Shown here piece by piece: positions 45,798-58,503 of a stretch of 64,000 bases of DNA. Each line of letters starts with the position of its first letter. Within the stretch, counting starts at the first letter, position 1. The position numbers were made by a program, and so were the translations under genes. Source of the stretch: Panax quinquefolius (Eukaryota; Streptophyta; Magnoliopsida; Apiales; Araliaceae); assembly GCA_020205615.1 (NCBI GenBank), contig CM035167.1, forward strand, positions 134,058,568 through 134,122,567, written 5' to 3'. The notes beneath the pieces were generated by a model. The model saw nothing but the letters and a program-made list of their open reading frames with translations, made no database searches and was not told the origin of the DNA.

Positions 45798-46198
45798 GCC
45801 GAAATCGATAGAATCAAGCATCGTAGCTTTACGGGCTTATTTGGTTATTATCGGAGATTCGTGGAAGGATTTTCTCGAATCGCTACTCAGTTATTTCACT
45901 TTGACTGACTTATAATGATATAAAAATTCGGTTGGAGGCGAGGATTGTGAGAAGAGTTTTCAAGAACTCAAGATGAGACTCATTTCGGCACTGTTACGAC
46001 AATACCATCTGGTTCGGATGGATTTGTTATCTCTGAAATGATGCTTCGGGAAAAGGGTTAGGATATGTTCTCACATGCAACATGGGAAAGTCATAGTCTA
46101 TGCCTCGCGACAACTCAAAGAATATGAGAGGAATTATCCTACTCATGATTTGGAGTTAGCAGCAGTCGTTTTCGCGTTGAAGATCTGGAGACACTACC
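45798..46198 (+). pseudogene. pol of element G, piece 1 (RT end and RNase H)
   Basis: The DNA encodes FGYYRRFVEGFSRIAT (about 45840-45890) and, in shifted frames, the RNase H block with SHATW and ATTQRI near 46070-46130, ending in the sequence for [16 protein letters not shown]. Element E interrupts it at 46198. The frame is broken by several indels. Continues at 50547. Confidence 0.85.
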
Positions 46199-47043
46199 TG
46201 TAAGACATCAACTTTTATAAATAAAGATGAATTTTCTATAAATATTATTTTTGAATATTATGGAGTAAAATTGATATAATAGTTGTGGGTAATATTTATA
46301 AATTTTGCAAAGTAAGCAAGTTGTTATAAAATATTTCGTTTGGTGGGGAATATTCTTATTGTTGGGGAATATTAAATACGACGACTCAATCATTAAGTGG
46401 ACCCCACAATGGAAGTATTATCGTAGTTAGAAAGCGACAAAATTATCTTTCTATAAAAATAATATGAGGCGGAGTGTGTTCACAAATTAAAAGCGTTGAA
46501 CTACCCGGTAGTAAAAAGTGCGATGTCTGGCGTAGTTACATAGTAGCACTGCGGTATTGATTATTGATCTTACGTGAAGTCAAAACCATTATACTCAATT
46601 ATTCTCACTGTAATTCTTGATCATATCTCTTATATTATTGATTCAATTATTGTCACAGATATCATCAGATAATATGTTATATTATTAAATCAATAATTGA
46701 GGCGACAAGTTATAAATGATTAATAATTGTTGAAAGATTAAATATGCGTTGATTAAAAATAAAATGATTTGTGGTAATATTTATTCAATCCTTGATGTAT
46801 ATAAAGAGTGCATTATGAGGCGTTTGTGGTAAGTTTGGCTATTTTATGGGGGGCCCATATGTCATCATCTAAGAGTCTCTTCATCGATAGTAATTACCTT
46901 CGCAAAAAATAATTACCTTCGCTAATAGTAATTATCTTAAATCGATAGTAATTACCTTCATCAATAGTAATTACTTAAATCAATAGTAATTACCTTCGTC
47001 AATAGTAATTATCTTTACCGAAGTCAAACCACTTGCCATTTCA
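46199..47043 (+). repeat. 5' LTR of element E, truncated
   Basis: Starts TGTAAGACATCAACTTTTAT. Contains an imperfect array of about 20 bp units with the palindromic core GTAATTAC at 46880-47020. It stops at about 47043 (TTCATATTTGGG), where integrase sequence begins. Confidence 0.88.
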
Positions 47044-47904
47044 TATTTGGGTTAGTTTAAAAAGCTATGAGCACAGACTTTTGATTTATTTCAAGATATC
47101 ATCCTGAAGCAGACGGACAATCGGAGAGGACTATTCAAACTCTTGAAGATCTATTAAGACTACTGTGTCCTTGATTTCAAGGAAGTTGGGACAAGTTCTT
47201 ACCATTGGTGGAGTTTTCCTCACAACAACGATTATCAAGCAAGTATTGGCATGGCTCCATTCGAGCGTTGTATGGAAGAAAGTGTCGTTCTCGGTATCTT
47301 TGGGATGAGGTGGGTGAAAAGCAGCGTTGTTGGACCGGAGTTGGTGCGTATGACTACGGAAAAGATTCAAACGATCCGACAACGTATAAAAACCTCACAA
47401 AATCGACAAAAGAGTTATGCTGATCTTCATCGAAAGGACGTGGAATTCGATATAGGAGATCATGCGTTGTTACGTGTTGCTCCATGGAAAGGAGTTACAA
47501 GATTTGGAAAGAGAGGAAAACTCAATCCTCGATTCATCGGTCCATTTTAATCCTCGATCGAGTAGGGCGTGGTCTATAGACTCGCTTTCTGCCAAGTATG
47601 TTTCGTGTTCATAACGTTTTTCACATATCCATGTTACGTAAATATGTGAAAGACCCAAATCACATTATTGAGTTAGAACCGGATGAAATAGCGGAAGATT
47701 TGACGTATGAAAAGGTTCCTGTTTAAATCTTGGATAAGAAGGAACATATTCTACGCTTCAAGGTTATACCTCAAGTCAAAGTTTTGTGGAGAAACCACGA
47801 TGTTGAGGAAATAACTTGGGAGTTAGAATCTGAAATGAAATCAAGGTATCCTTACCTCTTCGATATACCAGGTACGTACCCTAATTTCGAGGGCAAAATT
47901 TCAT
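47044..47904 (+). pseudogene. Integrase C-terminal half and chromodomain of element E
   Basis: Begins in the integrase core. In frames that shift several times it carries QTLEDLLRL, VEFSYNND-like sequence, MAPFERCMEE, then the long open stretch ELVRMTTEKIQTIRQRIKTS, SYADLHRKDVEFDIGDHALL and GKLNPRFIGPF (47330-47550), which is the GPF/Y module of chromovirus integrase. Then come the chromodomain-like VLWRNHDVEEITWELESE and RYPYLF, ending near 47904. An in-frame TAA occurs at about 47725. The RT and first half of integrase are missing. Confidence 0.87.
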
Positions 47905-47917
47905 AAGAAGGGGAGGT
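47905..47917 (+). other. Polypurine tract of element E
   Basis: AAGAAGGGGAGGT directly before the 3' LTR. Confidence 0.88.
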
Positions 47918-48593
47918 TATAAGACCCCAACTTTTATAAATAAAGATGAATTTTCTATAAATATTATTTTTGAATATTATGGAGTAAAATTGATATAATA
48001 GTTGTGGATAATATTTATAAATTTTGCAAAGTAAACAAGTTGTTATAAAATATTCGTTTGGTCGTGGAATATTCTTTTCGTCGGGGAATATTCGTACGAT
48101 GGCTCAATCATTGGTGGACCCCACAACGGAAGTATTGTCGTAGTTAGAAAATGATAAAATTATCTTTCTATAAAAATAACGGTATGGAGGTGTTATTCGT
48201 TAAAACTGTTGAACTACCCAGTAGTAAAGAAATACGATGTCTGGCGTGGTTTAGTACAGTTACGGTATTGATTATTGATGCTTACGTGAGAAGTCACTCA
48301 TTTATACTCAATTATTGCTACGAGAATTCTTTGATCATATCTCTTATATTATTGATTCAATTATTGTCACAGTATCATCTGTATAATATGTTATATTATT
48401 AAATCAATAATTGAGACGACAAGTTATAAATGATTAATAATTGTTGAAAGATTAAATATGCGTTGATTAAAAATAAAATGATTTGTGGTAATATTTATTC
48501 AATCCTTGATGTATATAAAGAGTCTGTTATGAGACGTTTGTGGTAAGTTTGGCTATTTTATGGGGGGCCCATATGTCATCATCTAAGAGTCTC

Positions 48594-48747
48594 TTCGTCA
48601 ATAGTAATTACCTTCGTCAATAGTAATTACCTTCGTCAATAGTAATTATCTTCGTCAATAGTAATTATCTTCGTCAATAGTAATTACCTTCATCAATAGT
48701 AATTACCTTCGTCAATAGTAATTACCTTCGTCAATAGTAATTATCTT
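48594..48747 (+). repeat. 20 bp tandem array in the E 3' LTR
   Basis: About eight units of TTCGTCAATAGTAATTACC, some with TATC in place of TACC, just upstream of the LTR TATA box. Confidence 0.92.
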
Positions 48748-48756
48748 TACCAGAAG

Positions 48757-48905
48757 TCAAACCACTTGCCGTTTCATATTACAGGGGTCGAACCACTTGT
48801 CATTTCACATTACAGGCGTCGAACCAATTGTTGTTTCACATTACAGGCGTCAAACCACTTTTCTTTTACATCACTGGGTCGTCGAGCCACTTGCCTTTTC
48901 ACATG
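48757..48905 (+). repeat. About 34 bp tandem array in the E 3' LTR
   Basis: About five imperfect units of GTCGAACCACTTGCCATTTC plus ACATTACAGGC, between the 20 bp array and the TATA box. Confidence 0.85.
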
Positions 48906-49124
48906 GCAAGTGCTGCTAGAAATCTTCTATAAATAGAGGCCTAGTGCTTCATTATTTTCACGAATTCATTCAAGCTATAGAGAGAAAGTATAGAGAGAAT
49001 AAGAGAAAGAAGAAGAGTATTCTATTACTACACCATCATAAAGTATTCAATCTCCTACTAAAGTAAGGGGTGTTATTCTTTCTTATTCATGAAGAGAACT
49101 ATTGTTATTCCATTGCTTATTATT

Positions 49125-49440
49125 AGGTTGGAATAACTTTGTATCTGTGATCTACCTATACTTGGTGACATTCTTCTATTATACATTGGAACATCTGTCT
49201 GTGTGTTTTACGGACTGGTTCCGACTTTATTATTATTCATTGGAACATTACATTTGTGTGTTTTACAGGACTGGGTTCCGCTCTTCATTATTATTCATTG
49301 GAACATCACATGCATGTGTGTTTTACTTGGGACTGGTTTCATTCTTTATTATTACTGTTGGAATATCCTATACATGCATTTTACTGTGGGACACTGGTTC
49401 TCGTTATTTATTATTACATTGGAATAACTTTGCGCCTGCA
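49125..49440 (+). repeat. 54-61 bp tandem array in the E 3' LTR
   Basis: Units start GGAAC or GGAAT at 49188, 49242, 49300, 49360 and 49421. Each has CACATGCATGTG-like sequence and a closing CTGGTTCC that can pair with GGAAC of the same unit. Confidence 0.88.
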
Positions 49441-50546
49441 TGCGATCTATCGCATGCATGGTGATTTCTTTTGTTATTCCATTCTTTATTATACTCAGTT
49501 GGTTAAAACTTTGACTTACATACTCCATGAAATTAGTGGAATATCCTTGATATTTGCGCTTCATCCGAAGATTCTTTCATGGAAATATTCTTCTAAGTAT
49601 TCTTGAATTTTACTCTACAAAGTAGTATCGTGTTGACATTTGGATGTTATTGGTTCTGGATAAATTAATTCTTGAACTTGTTTTATTGAATTCTTATATC
49701 ATTGTCATCATCCTCATATTTATATTTTTTGAAAGTCATCGTGGCTTTGTAAAGTGCATAGATGGACTTGGTATGATTATGATTAGGGATTATTGATTGT
49801 AATCATACCGTAATAATTACAAATGATGTGGTAAAAGTCTTCGTTGGCCCGTAGTGCATTTATGGGACGATTGTTGGCATGATCATGACCATTAATGAAT
49901 ACACAAATATTCTTGGCCCGTAGTGCATGGATAATTGTGGTCTTGATACTTAAAGAATATCCTTGGCCAGAAAGTAGTGCGGGGTGATTCGATGATGTGG
50001 AATATTTATAAAAAGTGAGTCTCAAACTATATAATGATGATGAAAAACCTTTTAAATCATAAAAGATAGTAGATTTTATTTTCTACTTGACTTTTTTAAT
50101 GGATTCTTTATTCATTTGTAGTTAAACTTGATGTTTATTATATTTTATCGGTTTAACATTTGTTGAAGGCTAATGATAATTTATTACGCATTATCTTAGT
50201 CATAATATTTCTTCTTGGGCTAGTTGAGCTCACCCTTTCTTTCACTTTATTCTCTTGTGAAATGAGAATATAAATTTGGACGCAGTCGGGGAACGGAGTA
50301 ATGGTCCAGAGGATAGCATTAGTAGTCCTCACTATTCTGTGAAATAGTGTGATAATAATTGTAATGAGGACTCCTTTTGAGTTTGTATAATCTCTAGTAG
50401 ACAATATTTGTATTCAAACTCACAGTTTATGTTTTGTCATATTGTACACGACAGTTGTATTAGTAAGTTGTATTTGAATTACAGATTTATGTATCCATGC
50501 ACCCAAGATGGGTGATGTATACCTAATTTTGGGGCGCCACACTACT

Positions 50547-52082
50547 CATATGGGAGAAAGTGGAGATCTATCTGAGATCATAAAAGCCTTAAATATTTCT
50601 TCACCCAAAAGGAACTCAACATGCGACAACAACGTTGGCTCATTTCTTTGAAAGATTACGATCATACCATCCAATATCATCTCGGAAAAGCAAACGTAGT
50701 AGCTGACGCATTGAGTAGAAGATCATATGCGGGTACGAGTGCAATGTTGTTAACACAAATGCCCATTTAGTATGACTTGCAAAGGATGGAGATAGAGATG
50801 AAGGCTCCAAGTACCCATGTAATGATATCAAACATACAAGTAGAACAGACTTTAATCGATAAAGTTAAAAGGCATTCAAGCTACTGGACATGGAGTCGAT
50901 GCGTATGAAGAAGAAAGTGCAAGAAGGTGCTATTCCGAATAAGAATCGATGAAGAAGGAATACTTCGAGTCAACTCCAGACTTTGTGTTCCTAACGATTC
51001 TGACTTGAAGCATAGAATTATGATGGAGGCACACAACACACCGTTTGCAATCCATCCTAGGAGTACCAAAATGTTTCATGATCTTCGACATACATTTTGG
51101 TGGAGCAATATGAAAAGAGAGATCGCGGAGTTTATCTCGAGGTGTTTAACTTGTCAACGTGTAAAGGCGGAGCATCAAATACCAAAGGGTCCATTACAAC
51201 CACTTCAGATTCCAAAATGGAAGTGGGAACACATTACTATGGATTTCGTTATGGGTCTTCCCAAGGTTTCTCTAGGCATAGATGCGATTTGGGTTATCGT
51301 TGATAGATTAACCAAGTCTGCCCATTTCTTGCCTATACGTGAGACTTATTCCCTTGGACGTCTTGATAATATGTACGTAAATGAGATTGTAAGATTGCAT
51401 GGCATGCCAGTATCCATAGTTTGGATCGTGACCCAAGATTCACTTCACGATTTTGGGTTAGCTTCTGCGAGAAAGCTATGAGCGCGGATTTCTGATTGAT
51501 TCGGCATACCATCCTCAAACAGACGGACAATCGAGAGGACTATTTAAACTCTTGAAGATCTATTAAGACTCTATGTCCTAGATTTCAAAGGAGTTGGGAT
51601 AAGTACCTACCATTGATGGAATTCTCCTACAACAATGAAAGCTATCGTAAGTATAGGTGTGGCTCCATTTGAAGCATTGTATGGAAGAAAATGTCGTTTC
51701 AAAGGTATCTTTGGGACGAGGTGGGTGAAGCAACATTGTTGGGACCGAGTTGGTACGAATGACTACAAAGAAGATCCAAACGATTCGACAACGTATACAA
51801 ACGGCACAGGATCGACAAAAGAGTTATGCGGATCTTCATCGGAAGGACGTGGAATTTAATATTGGCGATCATGTATTGTTACGTGTTGCACCATGGAAGG
51901 GAGTTACAAGATTTGGGAAGAGAGGAAAGCTCAATCCACGATTTGTTGGTCCATTTGAAATTCTTGACCGAATAGGAAATGTGGCCTATAGACTCGCATT
52001 ATCTCCAAGTATGTCTCGTGTTCATAATATTTTTCAAATATCTATGCTTCGTAAATATGTTAAAGACCCGAACCACATTATT
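50547..52082 (+). pseudogene. pol of element G, piece 2 (RNase H end and integrase)
   Basis: 50547-50930 encodes the end of RNase H, including [20 protein letters not shown] and ALSRRSYAG. 50927-51481 is a long open stretch with the integrase zinc-binding region (two histidines, then CLTC), MDFVMGLPKV, DAIWVIVDRLTKSAHFLPI and NEIVRLHGMPVS. After frameshifts, 51750-52082 carries QTAQDRQKSYADLHRKDVEF and the GPF/Y module FVGPFEILDRIGNVAYRLA, then HNIFQISMLRKYVKDPNHII, where the solo LTR starts. The second catalytic aspartate block falls in a damaged region near 51430. Best preserved pol in the window. Confidence 0.9.
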
Positions 52083-54491
52083 TTTGACGCCCCCAAAATT
52101 AGGTATACGTCACCCATCTTGGGTCGCCACTTACATGGTACAGAATTTTAATACAACTTACTAATATAACTGTCGTATACAATACGACATAAACTGTGAG
52201 TTTGAATATAAAAATTGTCTACTAGATATTATACAAACTCAAAAGGAGTCCTCATTACAATTATTATCACATTATTTCACAGAATAGTGAGGACTACTAA
52301 TGCTATCCTCTGGACCATTACTCGTTCCTCGACTCGCCCGGCTATATTCTCATTTCAAGAAGAAACGGTGAAAGAAAGGGTGAGCTCAACTAGCCCGAAG
52401 AAATATTATAACTAAGATAATGCAGAATAAATTATCAATAGTCTTCAACAATGTTAAACCGATAAAATACAAAAGACAACCGGTTTAAGCTGCGGTGAAT
52501 ATGCAATCCATTAAAAGAGTCAAGTAGAAAATAAAGTCTACTATCTTTTAGGTTTTAAAAGGTTTTCATCAATTTTTATCACTAAGACTCAGTTTAATGA
52601 ATAAACCACAATATCTAATCATCCTTGTACCACGGTCAAGGATTTTCATCAAATTATCAATGGTCATGACTATACTGAATCACCCCTGGTCATAATCATA
52701 CCAAAAACTATCCATCACTGCATTATAGGCCACTGAGGACTTTTGTCATATCATTTATAACAAGCTATGATTATACCGAATGATCCCTGGTCATAATCAT
52801 ACTAAGTGCATCTATGCACGTAAGCCAAAGATAACATAATATAACATGAGGATGATGACAATGACATAATAATTCAATAAAACAAGTTCACGAATTAATT
52901 TATTCAGAACTAATAACGTCCAAATTGTCAACATGATCTTCGCTTTGTAGAGTAAAATTCAAGAATGATCGAAGAATATTTTCATGAAAAGATCTTTGGA
53001 TGAAACGCAAATATCAAGAATATTCTACTAATTTCATGGAGTATAGAAGTCAAAGTTTTAACCAATTTGGGTATAATAAAGAATGGAATAACAAAGGAAA
53101 TCACTATGCATGCGGTACTTCAGATGACAAGCGAGTTATTCCAACAGAATAATAATAATATGAACCGTGTCGGGTGAAATTCACACCGGCGAGGATGTTC
53201 CAACAGAATAATAAAGATGGAACCGGATCCGGTGTAAAACACATGATAGGATATTCAATGAATGATAAAGAGCGGAACCAGTCCGGTGTAAAACACATGA
53301 GCAGGATGTTCCAATGTAATAATAATAAAGCGGAAAGTCAGGTGTAAAAAACACATGCATGTGATGTTCCAACAGAATAATAGAAGAATGTCACCAAGTA
53401 TAGGGTAAACCACTTATACAGATTATGTATAGGGTACGCCACAGCGTATCTGAGTTATTCAATGAGAATAATAAAGAATGGAATAACGGTTGGATTTCAC
53501 CAAAGTATAGGGTATGTCATGCATTATCTGAGTTATTCCAATGAATAATAAAGAATGGAATAATGAAGTTCTCTTCATGAATAAGAAAGAATAACACCTA
53601 CACGAGTACAACAAATAATATCCCTTACCATAAAAGACACTTTGGATATCAAAGTAGTGAAAGTACCGAATACTCTTCTTCTTTCTCTCTATAGATTTTT
53701 CTCTATAGCTTCTCTATAATTTCTCTCTCTAGAGTTTGGTGAATTCCTAAGAAAATAATGAAGGAATGAGCTTCTATTTATAGGAAAATAGAATGCATAG
53801 TAATTAATCCATGAGCGGTCCAGATTGATTTACTTTAATCTGACGGTCCATATTTAAAGCAAAATCTTTTAAATAAAATATCATATATTCTATTTATATA
53901 AAAACATTTTACTATGCAAACACTACAACAACACTATGCAAAACACTATGCAACACTATGCATAATAAAATATAATATATTCTATTTATAGAATAACTTT
54001 AATAAAGTATTCATTTTATATAAAAGATGTTTACATTTTATTACGTTAATAATACGAATAAAACAAAACGTCATTATCATTATAATAATTCATATTATTA
54101 ATCGACAATAATGGAATCAAACCGAGTGACTTCTCACATAAGCATCAATAATCAATACGATTGTCTTCTTATGCAACCACACGACATCTTGTACTTTTAC
54201 TACAAAGTAGTTCAACAAGATCAATCGGTAAAACTTCCGCCGTTATTTCAATAAAATATTTTTGTCGTTTTCTCAATCAAATGATAATTACATTGTGGGG
54301 TCCACCAATGATTGAGTAGTTGTCACGAATATTCCCAGACCAATTCAGAATATAATATAACCACTTGCATACTTTGCAAAATTTATAAATACTACCCACA
54401 ACTATAATATTATCTCAAATTCACACCATAATATTAAAAATTATTTCGACAAAATTTAAATCTTTATTGATAAAATCTGGGGTCTCACATT
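52083..54491 (-). mobile_element. Solo LTR, type 2, minus strand, TTATT duplication
   Basis: 2409 bp. The minus strand starts TGTGAGACCCCAGATTTTAT, as in element D; the other end reads TTTGACGCCCCC on the plus strand, with the first G of TGTGACG changed. Perfect TTATT duplications lie at 52078-52082 and 54492-54496. It splits the G pol gene between integrase and chromodomain. Confidence 0.94.
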
Positions 54492-54496
54492 ATTGA

Positions 54497-54731
54497 ATTA
54501 GAACCAGACGAGATAGTCGAAGATTTAACGTACGAGGAGGTACCTGTTAAGATCTTGGATAGGAAAGAGCATGTCCTACGCACGAAGGTTATACCACAAG
54601 TTAAGGTTTTGTGGAGAATCCATGCTATTGAAGAAATGACCTGGGAGTTAGAATCAGAAATAAAAGCGAGGTATCCTCACCTTTTCGAAACACCAGGTAC
54701 GAACGTCAATTTCGAGGACAAAATTTTATAA
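54497..54731 (+). pseudogene. pol of element G, piece 3 (chromodomain tail)
   Basis: Continues the reading frame interrupted at 52082: ELEPDEIVEDLTYEEVPVKI, VIPQVKVLWRIH, EEMTWELESEIKARYPHLFE and TNVNFEDK. The aromatic and acidic residues fit a chromodomain-like C-terminus, which supports placing this group among chromoviruses. An A5 run near 54720 shifts the frame just before the end. Confidence 0.88.
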
Positions 54732-54743
54732 GGAATGGAGGTT
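54731..54743 (+). other. Polypurine tract of element G
   Basis: AAGGAATGGAGGT directly before the TGTAAGACC of the LTR. Confidence 0.85.
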
Positions 54744-55178
54744 GTAAGACCCCAACTTATTAATGAATAAAATTAAATTTCCTCTAATTATTATTGTGAA
54801 TAATAAGGTATTAATTTGATATAATACTTTGGTTATGGGTGAAATGTGCAAAATTTTCAAAATAAGCAAGTTGTTATAAAATATTCATTTGTCGGGGAAT
54901 ATTCGTTTGGTCGTGGAATATTCTTTCTGTCGGGGAGTATTAAATGCGGTAGCCAAGTAGACCATTTATGGGCCCCATAAAGGATAAGCATCGGATGAAG
55001 AAGGCGACAAAATTGAATAACTGGCGTAGTTGTTCTGCAATTAACTTTGTTGGAATACCTTATGGTTAAAATACAAGAATACGTGTGGTTGCACGAAAGA
55101 ATACACCGGTATTGCACAGTATTTTTGAATTATTGATTCTTACGTAAGAAGGCACTACTCAATAATTGTTACAGTAAT
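54744..55178 (+). repeat. 3' LTR of element G, truncated
   Basis: Starts TGTAAGACCCCAACTTATTA and follows the LTRs at 30807 and 56475. It stops at about 55178 (CAGTAATTACAAATC), where a copy of X sequence begins. Confidence 0.88.
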
Positions 55179-58100
55179 TACAAATCTTCATGAAAATTCT
55201 CTGAAGTTGTTAAAAAGCCAACTGTGGAGGTGTATATCGTCTAGAGAGAAATCTCTAGTTCCATGTCACACCAATATATAACTTTTTTAGTGAATTTTCT
55301 GTTGCATTCCTCATAGTAAAGATCCCATAACTGCAAATAAACAAAATCAGATTTACACAGCCATTAGTAATCGGATATAAACAATATTTATATCATAACC
55401 AGTTACGTAGTGACCAACAAATAAGAGCATACTAACCAAAACATAATATAACAATTACACATTAGCCAAAACAGAGTATAACAAATAACCAAAACATAAT
55501 TTAAAGGTCACCAAAACAAAAACATGTATACCAAAAAATATACTAAAGAAGTAACCAAACAGTTATATGATAGTAACCAAACCATGTTTTAATGGTAACC
55601 AACACATAAAAACATGTAGAACAAATACATCAGAACCAAAAACAACATATAAAAGTAACCAAAATCCCAATTGAGGGAAAGTAATGGAATCCAAATCGTA
55701 AAAGCAAGAACCAAAATCCCAACTCAAGGAAACAAAATAGAATCCAAATCGAAACTAACAAAGAACAAAAACATACTAAAAAGTAACCAAATATTTATAT
55801 GATAGTAACCAAAATATGTTTTAATGGTAACCAATACATAAACAACATGTATACACCAAAATCGGTTTAGACAACCATGTATATACTAAGCAAATACATG
55901 GTAACCATAACAACATAAAAAGTAACCAAAATACCAAATCGAGGGAATAAAAATGGTATCCGAATCACAAGCCTTGATAAACAAAATATAATGCGAAGTA
56001 ACCAAACAGATATATGAAATGCTTGAAAGAATCGCAGGATGCAAATGACTTCATCACCTTAGTCGGATCATGCAACACTTCGCTTCAACAACAAAGATTG
56101 TATAAAAAAATATTGTATGCCAAATAATGAAAGAATTTCAGGAATGTCAACGGATTACAGGATTGACAAACATTTAACACTTAACACCCATACCAATTCC
56201 GTTTAGAATAGATGAGGAAGGTTGGAACAATAGTACTACGGTGGAGTAGCAGTAAAAAATGCAGTATTTCATATAATAAATTTTGGTAAATCATGAACCA
56301 TGGCTTTTTTACAAACTTAATTTTGTTTTCATCACTAAAACTACTAAGAGGAAATGTTGAAACAAAGTTTCTTACTCAATCATGCCTAAAGACTTATTTG
56401 CATAAGAATTAAATAGGTTATCAATACGCTCCACCTCCTTCGTTGTAGCTTTCTTCAAGGCTGAACAACATAATTGTAAGACCCCAACTTATTAATGAAT
56501 AAAATCAAATTTCCTCTAATTATTATTGTGAATAATAAGGTATTAATTTGATATAATACTTTGGTTATGGGTGAAATGTGCAAAATTTTCAAAATAAGCA
56601 AGTGGTTATAAAATATTCATTTGTCGGGGAATATTCGTTTGGTCGTGGAATATTCTTTCTGTCGGGGAATATTCGTACGACGGAGCAGCCATTTGTGGGC
56701 CCCTTAACGGATAACGGTCGGATGAAGAAGACGACAAAATTGAATAATGGCGTAGTTATTACAATTAACTTTGTTGGAATATCCGTTGGTTAAAATACGA
56801 TAATACGCGTGGGTCGCACAAAGATGACACCAGTATTGCATAATATTGTTGAATTATTGATTCTTACGTGAAGAAGGCACTACTCAATAATTGTTACAAA
56901 GTAATTCTTGTTCAATATTTTATTTTATTGGTTTAATAATTCTTTGCGTTGATATTTTATAATATTGTTGTTTCAATAATTGTCACTGCACATCATCTCT
57001 ATTATCAGATCAATAATTCATATTATTTGGAATAATATTATTAGATAGCATTATTGGCAATGTCTAGAAAGTTCTGTCAAGGATTGGTTTGGTCACCTAA
57101 TTGCGCTCCAGTAAGGAGAAATCCTTATTGGAAAGCCCCATCTTTCTTGGGAACTGTCTGTTTGTCATAATTGTGATTCTGTAATATTATTTATGAATAA
57201 TTAATTATTGATTTATATGATAAGGAAATATTTATTTTATGTGGATATAAATGATGGATATATTTATTTTATGTGGATAAAAATAAAAGAATTAATGCTG
57301 AGGTGTTTTATCAGTATTTTGTCGGTGTGGAGGTATTAAAAATCGTCCGTATGTGGATTTCGGGCATTTTTCGTTTGGAATTTTGAAAAACTTAAACTTT
57401 CAAAGTTGTAGAGAATTAAATTTCCTATGGTAAGGACACGAGATTCGAATTTTTCTGATAAAAAAGCTATTTTCTATGAATTACTGATGTTTCGAAAAAT
57501 AAAATGATTTTTATTAAATTATGGGTGGGACCCACTTTTGTTTTAACATGTGGGCTGCTGGGATTTTTTTTCAGAAGTGGCATGCTAGTCTTGGTCTTGG
57601 TCTTGGTTGGTGCGTAGGATTGATATAAGAAATAATATTATTTTATTATTTTAGTCTCATTTGGCGTTCTAACACTTTCCCATAAATAGGCGCTTAAGTT
57701 AGAATTGAAAATCACACCAGAAACAAGTTTTCTTTCTCTATATATTGTCGAGCGTATTTTAGTAAGTATTTTAGATACTTTGAGAATTGCTATTCAGTGC
57801 AAGTTTCTGTCAGCACTATATCCGAAATTCAGTCAGAAGTACCGTTATTTTGAGGTAAGGGATATTATTTTCTTCTTAAAATGATATTTTCTTCAATATC
57901 AATATGCCAAAATATTGGTATAAAATTTTTATCAAATTTGGAACTTTTTTATGTCGGGGTTACTATTCACGTATACGACACTATTCGTGTATACGACATT
58001 ATTCACGAATACGACACTATTCACCAAAAAATAAAATTTTCTTCTTTTTGTCCAAGTTGTCTATTATGGTTACTATCTTTGATTGTATCCATGTTTTGAT

Positions 58101-58503
58101 CTTTATTTTTTAATTCTTCTTCAAAATTGGTTATATTGGAGTATTATTGAACTTGGATAAACTGTAATACGAATCTCTAATATTTGTTATTTTGTTTCAC
58201 TGGATTCGTTCCTTTAAAATATTTTTCATCATCCTCAGTCCTAAATGATGATATTAATGAATATATTTGGCCTGTAGTGCAAAGATGAATGATTACCTAA
58301 TGAATATTTTTGGCCCGTAGTGCAAAGATGAACATGTGTTGAGATGAACATGACTAAATTGGTGATACTAAATGAATATCTTTCGCCTATATAGTGCAAA
58401 GATGAATATTTGATTAAAGATGAATATTGATTGATGTTACAGGGATAAAATATTGATGATGGACTTTTAAATCTTAGAAGATAGTAGAATTCTTTCTCTA
58501 CTT
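55179..58503 (+). repeat. Duplicated segment, copy 2 (X right part plus LTR start)
   Basis: Same order and orientation as 29516-32842: X sequence to 56474, then a type 3 LTR from 56475 that runs to CTTTCTCTACTT near 58503. The LTR is cut there by gag sequence of element I. Long stretches are identical to copy 1 (for example around 57190-57300); the differences cluster at certain short motifs. Confidence 0.9.

Larger units (their letters stand above)
46199..50541 (+). mobile_element. Gypsy-type element E, internally deleted
   Basis: Type 1 LTR family, like element A. It consists of a truncated 5' LTR (46199-47043), the C-terminal half of integrase plus chromodomain (47044-47900), a polypurine tract and a full 3' LTR (47918-50541). 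It is inserted in the RNase H part of element G with duplications CTACC (46194-46198) and CTACT (50542-50546). A deletion joined the 5' LTR directly to integrase. Confidence 0.9.
47918..50541 (+). repeat. 3' LTR of element E (type 1)
   Basis: 2624 bp, starting TATAAGACCCC (first G changed to A) and ending GGGGCGCCACA. Contains a TATA box (CTATAAATAG, about 48928), two tandem arrays before it and the array of about 60 bp units (49125-49440) after it, then hairpin units at about 49740-49995. Confidence 0.9.

Noticed and set aside
49102..49606. Overlapping open frames of about 75-120 codons with repeated Tyr/Phe-rich patterns
   Set aside because: They run through the 54-61 bp tandem array of an LTR; the pattern comes from the DNA repeat, and no family features are present.
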